Below, one piece after another: positions 7,810 through 11,894 of a stretch of 11,894 nucleotides of DNA. The notes beneath the pieces are model-generated. The model saw only the letters and a list, made by a program, of their open reading frames with translations, did not search any database and was not told the origin of the DNA. Location of the stretch: the NCBI GenBank assembly GCA_947072715.1, contig CAMTJB010000014.1, forward strand, positions 1 to 11,894, read 5' to 3'. This DNA comes from an uncultured Fusobacteriaceae bacterium. GTDB lineage: Bacteria; Fusobacteriota; Fusobacteriia; Fusobacteriales; Fusobacteriaceae. The position numbers were made by a program, and so were the translations under genes. Numbering within the stretch: position 1 is the stretch's first letter; each line of letters starts with the position of its first letter.

Positions 7810-8229
7810 ATGAATGCATTGGGATTAATAGAAACAATGGGTATTATAGGTGCTATTGAGGCTTGTGATGTAGCTTGCAAAACCTCAGATGTCAAAATTT
7901 ATAATAGACATTTAATAAAAGGTGGAATAGTAACAGTGGAGTTTATAGGAGATATAAGTTCAATAAATGTTGCAATAGAAGCTGGGAGAGAAGCAACAAA
8001 AAAATTAGGTGTATTCCTTAACAGTCATATAATTGCACATCCTAATATAGAAATACTAGAAATATTGGAGGAAGATTTAAAAGAAGTAGATACTAAAAAA
8101 ATAGAAATTAAAGAAGAGATTAAAGAGATAGAAGTTATAGAAGTAAATGAAGAAAAAAAAGAGAGATATGAACTTGAAAATCAAAATATTAAAGTAATAA
8201 AAACTAAAAAAAAGAAAAAAAAGGAGTGA
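7810..8229 (+). CDS. BMC-H shell protein with a long charged C-terminal tail
   Basis: A 139-residue protein. Residues 1 to about 87 form a BMC domain (NALGLIET, an ACDVACK helix with Lys24 as edge lysine, IGDISS). Residues about 88-139 form a Glu/Lys/Ile-rich tail ending in a near-pure lysine run. The domain is divergent: the pore loop reads Lys37-Gly38-Gly39 and the usual PRPH motif has become AHPN. The layout recalls PduK and EutK, BMC-H proteins with C-terminal extensions. However, the tail has no Cys and no visible helix-turn-helix. The tail could be disordered or coiled, facing the lumen, and could bind cargo or nucleic acid (inferred). The stop codon overlaps the ribosome binding site of the next gene, implying coupled translation. 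AGGAGA just upstream supports the ATG. Confidence 0.92.
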   Translation: MNALGLIETMGIIGAIEACDVACKTSDVKIYNRHLIKGGIVTVEFIGDISSINVAIEAGREATKKLGVFLNSHIIAHPNIEILEILEEDLKEVDTKKIEIKEEIKEIEVIEVNEEKKERYELENQNIKVIKTKKKKKKE

Positions 8230-8234
8230 TTTAA

Positions 8235-8516
8235 ATGGCAACATTAAATGCATTAGGAATGATAGAAACAAAAGGATTGGTAGCTGCAATAGAAGCTGCA
8301 GATGCAATGGTAAAAGCAGCAAATGTAACTCTTATTGGAAAAGAAATAATCGGTGGAGGATTAGTTACTGTATTGGTTCGTGGCGATGTAGGAGCAGTTA
8401 AAGCAGCAACTGATGCAGGGGCAGCAGCAGCAGATAGAATAGGGCAATTAATATCAGTACATGTAATACCAAGACCACATTCAGATGTTGAAACAATTTT
8501 ACCTTCAAGTAAATAA
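8235..8516 (+). CDS. BMC-H hexameric microcompartment shell protein
   Basis: A 93-residue canonical BMC-H. It has the [10 protein letters not shown] opening, [11 protein letters not shown] with edge lysine Lys27, a Gly40-Gly41-Gly42 pore loop, VRGDVGA, and IPRPHSDVE. It is the most standard of the five hexamer proteins and a near twin of the one at 7454. Its ribosome binding site AAGGAG (8221-8226) is formed by the last Lys and Glu codons of the preceding gene. A strong hairpin directly after the gene may stabilise this upstream message. It is probably a major facet component. Confidence 0.97.
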   Translation: MATLNALGMIETKGLVAAIEAADAMVKAANVTLIGKEIIGGGLVTVLVRGDVGAVKAATDAGAAAADRIGQLISVHVIPRPHSDVETILPSSK

Positions 8517-8531
8517 TAATAAAATAAATTA

Positions 8532-8566
8532 TAAGAGATCTTCTTAAGCTAAAGGAAGATCTCTTA
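8532..8566 (+). promoter_or_regulatory. Strong intercistronic RNA hairpin between shell genes
   Basis: TAAGAGATCTTC (8532-8543) pairs perfectly with GAAGATCTCTTA (8555-8566). One more U-A and one G-U pair extend the stem to 14 pairs with a 7-base loop. No U-run follows on the + strand, so it is not a classical terminator for this operon. The bases upstream would give a T-rich run on the opposite strand, but no gene reads that way. The ribosome binding site of the next gene begins 6 bases after it. A 3'-end stabiliser or processing/attenuation element is the likeliest role. Confidence 0.75.
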
Positions 8567-8582
8567 CAATTAAAGGAGAAAA

Positions 8583-9098
8583 ATGAATACATTAGGTATA
8601 GCAGAATTCAATGATATTCCAACAGGTATTTATAATTTAGATAAGATTATAAAAAAAACTAATATAAAAATATATAAATCTGGTACGACTTGTCCAGGTA
8701 AATATTTTTTTATAGTTTATGGAGATAATGAGTCTATTAAAATAGCATTTGAGGATTTGGAGAAAGCAAAGGGAATAAAAATTATTTCTGGATTTTCAAA
8801 AGATATTTTAGAAGTTTTGCTAAAAAAAAGAGATGTTAAAATGGAAAATTCAATAGTCATTGTAGAATATTTCACAATATCTGAAAGTATAAGTTCGTTA
8901 GATTATGTACTTAAAAATACTGATACAAAAGTTTTGAAATTAGTTTTAGGCTATGGAATAGCAGGAAAAAGTTATTATGTTATTACTGGGAATATTAGTT
9001 CAATAAAAGAAGCGGTAGTTTTAATTACAGGATTAGAGAAATATAAAGATTTAAAAATAATAAATAACCCTAATATTGAAATAAAAAAGTATATATAA
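8583..9098 (+). CDS. PduT-like BMC-T tandem-domain shell protein, probable Fe-S cluster at the pore
   Basis: A 171-residue protein made of two divergent BMC domains (about 1-80 and 90-171), expected to form a pseudohexameric trimer. The first domain has TTCPGKYFF, aligning with the TxCPGKF segment of PduT. Its Cys37 corresponds to the PduT cysteine that holds a [4Fe-4S] cluster on the three-fold axis. The second domain has YGIAGKSYYVITGN, also like PduT. Both domains have lost much of the usual BMC consensus, and the PRPH motif is missing. By analogy it may pass electrons or exchange a cluster across the shell, for instance to support CutD or cofactor recycling (inferred). AAAGGAGA at 8572-8579 supports the ATG. 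Confidence 0.88.
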   Translation: MNTLGIAEFNDIPTGIYNLDKIIKKTNIKIYKSGTTCPGKYFFIVYGDNESIKIAFEDLEKAKGIKIISGFSKDILEVLLKKRDVKMENSIVIVEYFTISESISSLDYVLKNTDTKVLKLVLGYGIAGKSYYVITGNISSIKEAVVLITGLEKYKDLKIINNPNIEIKKYI

Positions 9099-9102
9099 AA
9101 TT

Positions 9103-9107
9103 GGAGG
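9103..9107 (+). promoter_or_regulatory. Ribosome binding site setting the start at ATG 9113
   Basis: GGAGG lies 5 bases before the ATG at 9113. An in-frame TTG at 9101 would put the ribosome binding site inside the gene and is rejected. Confidence 0.75.
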
Positions 9108-9112
9108 AAATT

Positions 9113-10558
9113 ATGGATAAAGATCTAGATTCAAGACAACAAATTAGAAATTTAATAATATCATCAAAGGAAGCTCAAAAAAAATATGCAGAATTTTCCC
9201 AAGAGAAAATAGATGAGATTATTTATAAAATATCAATGGGAATAAGAACATATAGCGAAAAATTAGCGAAAATAGCAGTTGAAGAAACTGGTTTTGGTAT
9301 ATATGAAGATAAAATAATAAAAAATAATTTTGCTTCTATAACAATCTATGAATATATAAAAAATCTGAAAGTAGTAGGAATTCTAAAAGAAGAGAAAGAT
9401 ATAATTGAAGTAGGGGTTCCCTTAGGAGTTATTGCAGGATTAATACCTTCAACTAATCCAACATCAACAACAATATATAAAACGTTAATATCATTAAAAT
9501 CAGGGAATGGAATAATAATAAGTCCTCATCCTAATGCTAAAAAATGCATAATAGAAACAGCTGAGTTATTAATTAAGTTGGCTAGAGATGCAGGGGCTCC
9601 AGAAGGACTAATAGGAGTAGCAACGTTGATAACCATGGAAGCAACAGAAGAATTGATGAAACATAAAGATGTCGCTATGATTTTAGCAACAGGTGGGGAA
9701 GCTATGGTAAAAGCTGCTTATAAATCAGGAAATCCAGCTATCGGGGTAGGACCTGGAAATGGACCAGCCTTTATAGAAAAAACAGCTAATAAAAAATTAG
9801 CTATAAAAAGAATATTAGATAGTAAAACTTTTGATAATGGAGTTATTTGTGCTTCTGAACAATCTATTATTGTTGAAAAAGAAAGTGAAGAAGAGGTAGT
9901 GAAAGAATTAAAAGAACAAGGAGGATATTTTCTAACAGAAGAAGAATCAAAAAAACTTGGGAAATTTATTCTTAGAGAAAATGGGACAATGAATCCTCAA
10001 ATAGTTGGTAAAAGTGTAGAAAAACTTGGCGAATTATCAGGAATTAAATTTCCTGTAGGAACAAGAGTAATTATTTCTAAGGAAAAAACAGTATCTAAAA
10101 AAAATCCGTATTCTAGAGAAAAATTAGCTCCCATTTTAGGATTTTATGTTGAAGATAACTGGGAAGCTGCATGTGAAAGAACGATAGAAATTCTAAACAA
10201 TGAAGGAATAGGACATACAACAATGATACATTCAGAAAATAAAGAAATCATAAGACAGTTTGCATTAAAAAAACCTGTATCAAGATTGTTAGTAAATACT
10301 CCAGGAGCATTGGGAGGTATTGGTGCTACAACTAATCTAGCACCAGCATTGACTTTAGGTTGTGGGGCTGTAGGAGGTAGTTCAACTTCAGATAATATAA
10401 CTCCATTTAATCTTGTAAATATAAGAAAAGTAGCATGTGGTATGAGAGAAATAGAAGATATAAGAAAAGAAGAAAAAAAATGTGACTCTATAATATCAGA
10501 AAATGAAAAATTAGAAGAGATAATAAAAAAAATAATGAAGGATATACTAGTGAAATAG
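9113..10558 (+). CDS. CoA-acylating acetaldehyde dehydrogenase (EutE/PduP/CutF-like)
   Basis: Converts acetaldehyde from CutC, with CoA and NAD+, to acetyl-CoA in the compartment lumen. It has 481 residues from ATG 9113. The catalytic site is intact: Cys246 in VICASEQ, the cofactor segment ATGG (Thr193-Gly194-Gly195), GVGPGNGPAF, and STNPTST. The C-terminal block NITPFNLVNIRKVA is typical of the EutE family. Residues about 457-481 form a separate Glu/Lys/Ile-rich amphipathic helix, a probable encapsulation peptide, joined by a polar linker. It is the functional counterpart of the degenerate homologue upstream of cutC. It sits directly before the EutT-like and pduL genes, so the acetaldehyde-to-acetyl-phosphate steps are grouped together. 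Confidence 0.94.
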   Translation: MDKDLDSRQQIRNLIISSKEAQKKYAEFSQEKIDEIIYKISMGIRTYSEKLAKIAVEETGFGIYEDKIIKNNFASITIYEYIKNLKVVGILKEEKDIIEVGVPLGVIAGLIPSTNPTSTTIYKTLISLKSGNGIIISPHPNAKKCIIETAELLIKLARDAGAPEGLIGVATLITMEATEELMKHKDVAMILATGGEAMVKAAYKSGNPAIGVGPGNGPAFIEKTANKKLAIKRILDSKTFDNGVICASEQSIIVEKESEEEVVKELKEQGGYFLTEEESKKLGKFILRENGTMNPQIVGKSVEKLGELSGIKFPVGTRVIISKEKTVSKKNPYSREKLAPILGFYVEDNWEAACERTIEILNNEGIGHTTMIHSENKEIIRQFALKKPVSRLLVNTPGALGGIGATTNLAPALTLGCGAVGGSSTSDNITPFNLVNIRKVACGMREIEDIRKEEKKCDSIISENEKLEEIIKKIMKDILVK

Positions 10559-10568
10559 GGAGAAAATT

Positions 10569-11321
10569 ATGGTGTTAACAGAGGAAAAACTAAGAGCCCT
10601 TTATAAGAAAGAAAAAATAAAAGAATTATCACTGGATAAAGGAACAATAATAACCCCGTCAGCACAGCAATTTTTAAATCAAATGTCTATAAAAATTTTT
10701 AAAGGAATAGAAAAAAAAGAACCTACTTTGATAAATGAGCGTAAAGAAGTAGTAAAAAATAAAGAATGGAAATATATAGGAATTACTGGAGAAGTATATT
10801 TTAATAAACCAGAATATATGACTGCAATAAAAGAAAATATAATTGTAAAAAAAAATAATAAGAGAATAATCCTAAGAGGGAAGTTAGAATCTCTAGAGGG
10901 TAAATTTTTATTAATAGTAAATGTATTAAAAGAAAAAAGAAATTCTAAATTAAATTCTGATTTATGTAGTATTGAAAGTTTTATAAAAAAACTCATTATA
11001 TCAGAAAAGACAAATGAAAATTTAGAAGAACTTAATTTACTTGGAGAGAATTTTAATGAAATAAAAAATATTTTTAATGATCATAAAAAATATTTTAAAA
11101 TGGAGAATTCTTTAGAAATTAGTTCGAAGAGCAAGAGAATTATATTAGAACTAAATGAAATAAGATGTTTAGTTCGAGAAATTGAAATTGTAGCTGTTAA
11201 TACACTTTTAAAAGATGAGGGAGAAATTGAAAGAGAAGATATAATAAAAAGTATTAATATATTAAGTAGTGCAATTTATATAATGATGGTAAAAGGAGAA
11301 AAGGGGATATATGGAGATTGA
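10569..11321 (+). CDS. EutT-like protein (cobalamin adenosyltransferase family) lacking the CCxxC metal motif
   Basis: A 250-residue protein resembling ethanolamine-utilisation EutT throughout. It has an N-terminal segment with ITPSAQQFL (28-36) and SIKI, as in EutT and some other BMC proteins. KPEYMT (80-85) and the following RGKLES stretch match the EutT core, and C-terminal EIEIVA and LSSAIYIMM match its helical end. The HX11CCxxC metal site of enterobacterial EutT is absent: the protein has one His and two separated Cys. Firmicute class II EutT proteins that work without a metal are known, so loss of the motif does not prove loss of activity. CutC does not use B12, so the role here is unclear. 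GGGAGA directly precedes the ATG. Its 3' end overlaps pduL by 11 bases. Confidence 0.8.
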   Translation: MVLTEEKLRALYKKEKIKELSLDKGTIITPSAQQFLNQMSIKIFKGIEKKEPTLINERKEVVKNKEWKYIGITGEVYFNKPEYMTAIKENIIVKKNNKRIILRGKLESLEGKFLLIVNVLKEKRNSKLNSDLCSIESFIKKLIISEKTNENLEELNLLGENFNEIKNIFNDHKKYFKMENSLEISSKSKRIILELNEIRCLVREIEIVAVNTLLKDEGEIEREDIIKSINILSSAIYIMMVKGEKGIYGD

Positions 11322-11894
11322 TGAATTAGTAAAAATTATAAAACAAAGACTTTCTGAACAAAATAATGTTATAAAAATACCAATAGAAGCTTCAGGAAGG
11401 CATATTCATCTTTCAAAAAAAGAAGCGGATATATTATTTGGAAAGGATTATAACTTTACAATAACAAAAAAGTTATCTCAAATAGGGGAATATGCTTGCA
11501 AAGAGAGAATACGTTTAATAGGACCTAAAGGAATGTTAGAGAATGTAGTTATTATTGGTCCTCTTAGAGAAAAAACACAAGTTGAAATTTCTTTAACAGA
11601 CTCTAAAATATTAGGAGTAGAAGGAATTTTAAAAAATTCAGGTTCTATTGAAAATACGCCAGGGATATTATTAAGCAATGGAGAGAAAATAATTAGGGTA
11701 GACCAAGGAGTGATTATAGCAAAGAATCATTTGCATATGAATAAAAAAGAAGCGAATATTTTAAATGTCAAGGATAAAGATGTTATAAAAGTTAAAATAT
11801 ATAGCAAAAGACCACTGATATTTGAAGATGTAACTGTGAGAGTTCAAGAAAATTTTTGTTTGAGTATGCATATAGATTATGATGGAGCAAATGC
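11311..11894 (+). CDS. pduL: PduL-type phosphotransacylase, 3' end cut by the window
   Basis: Converts acetyl-CoA and phosphate to acetyl phosphate and CoA, recycling CoA inside the compartment. The frame is open from ATG 11311 to the window end (194 codons), so only a short C-terminal part is missing. Zinc-site histidines are present in PduL order: His31 and His33 in SGRHIHLS, His140 and His142 in NHLHM, and His187 in MHIDYDGAN. Residues 1-18 form an amphipathic helix (MEIDELVKIIKQRL) before the catalytic PIEASGRH, the usual N-terminal encapsulation peptide. AAGGGG at 11301-11306 lies in the preceding gene. The 11-base overlap suggests translational coupling. It is unrelated in fold to the Pta-type phosphotransacetylase. 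Confidence 0.93.
   Translation, partial: MEIDELVKIIKQRLSEQNNVIKIPIEASGRHIHLSKKEADILFGKDYNFTITKKLSQIGEYACKERIRLIGPKGMLENVVIIGPLREKTQVEISLTDSKILGVEGILKNSGSIENTPGILLSNGEKIIRVDQGVIIAKNHLHMNKKEANILNVKDKDVIKVKIYSKRPLIFEDVTVRVQENFCLSMHIDYDGAN

Noticed and set aside
8206..8234. A8-G-A8 run at the end of the charged-tail shell gene as a programmed frameshift site fusing it to the next BMC-H protein.
   Set aside because: The next BMC-H frame is reached by a -1 shift, but that frame has a TAA (8232-8234) immediately before its ATG, so no fusion would result. The run is explained by lysine codons and the ribosome binding site.
8077..8322. Minus-strand open frame rich in Leu, Phe and Tyr.
   Set aside because: It is the complement of Lys/Glu-rich codons in the shell genes, has no ribosome binding site, and its composition is that of an antisense shadow. 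Other minus-strand frames were rejected for the same reason.

Overview
The window is very AT-rich and every gene reads on the + strand. Coding sequence is tightly packed behind strong AGGAGG-type ribosome binding sites. The pathway is strictly anaerobic (glycyl radical chemistry), which points to a low-GC anaerobe, most likely of the Clostridia or Fusobacteria. The sequence alone does not allow a closer placement.

The region is the first part of a choline-utilisation (cut) bacterial microcompartment operon of the glycyl-radical-enzyme (GRM) type. The anchor is an 847-residue choline trimethylamine-lyase (CutC) with the full set of choline-lyase active-site residues that could be placed. Its radical SAM activase CutD follows. 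CutC is the short form, without a long N-terminal domain, as in GRM1-type loci.

Layout: 1-132, AT-rich leader with a candidate promoter. 133-1239, a roughly 10-TM DMT/EamA-like transporter. 1241-1507, a small probable winged-helix protein. 1543-2159, two BMC-H hexameric shell proteins. 2186-3670, an aldehyde-dehydrogenase homologue that has lost its catalytic cysteine and its Gly-Gly cofactor motif. 3684-6227 cutC. 6284-7237 cutD. 7262-7429, an unrecognised 55-residue protein. 7454-8516, three more BMC-H proteins, the middle one with a long charged tail. 8532-8566, an intercistronic hairpin. 8583-9098, a PduT-like tandem BMC-T protein with a conserved pore cysteine. 9113-10558, an intact acetaldehyde dehydrogenase. 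10569-11321, a EutT-like protein without the classical CCxxC metal motif. 11311 to the end, PduL phosphotransacylase, cut off by the window. No stretch longer than about 130 bases lacks a gene.

Expected workings: choline is taken up, possibly by the first gene, and enters the shell. CutC, activated by CutD, cleaves it to trimethylamine and acetaldehyde. The active dehydrogenase turns acetaldehyde plus CoA and NAD+ into acetyl-CoA, and PduL makes acetyl phosphate for ATP synthesis. An alcohol dehydrogenase for NAD+ recycling, an acetate kinase and a BMC-P vertex protein are not in the window and would be expected downstream or elsewhere.

The most unusual features are the dead aldehyde dehydrogenase directly upstream of cutC, the charged-tail shell protein with a lysine in its predicted pore, the small protein after cutD, the EutT-like protein in a B12-independent pathway, and the hairpin separating the abundant shell genes from the BMC-T gene.
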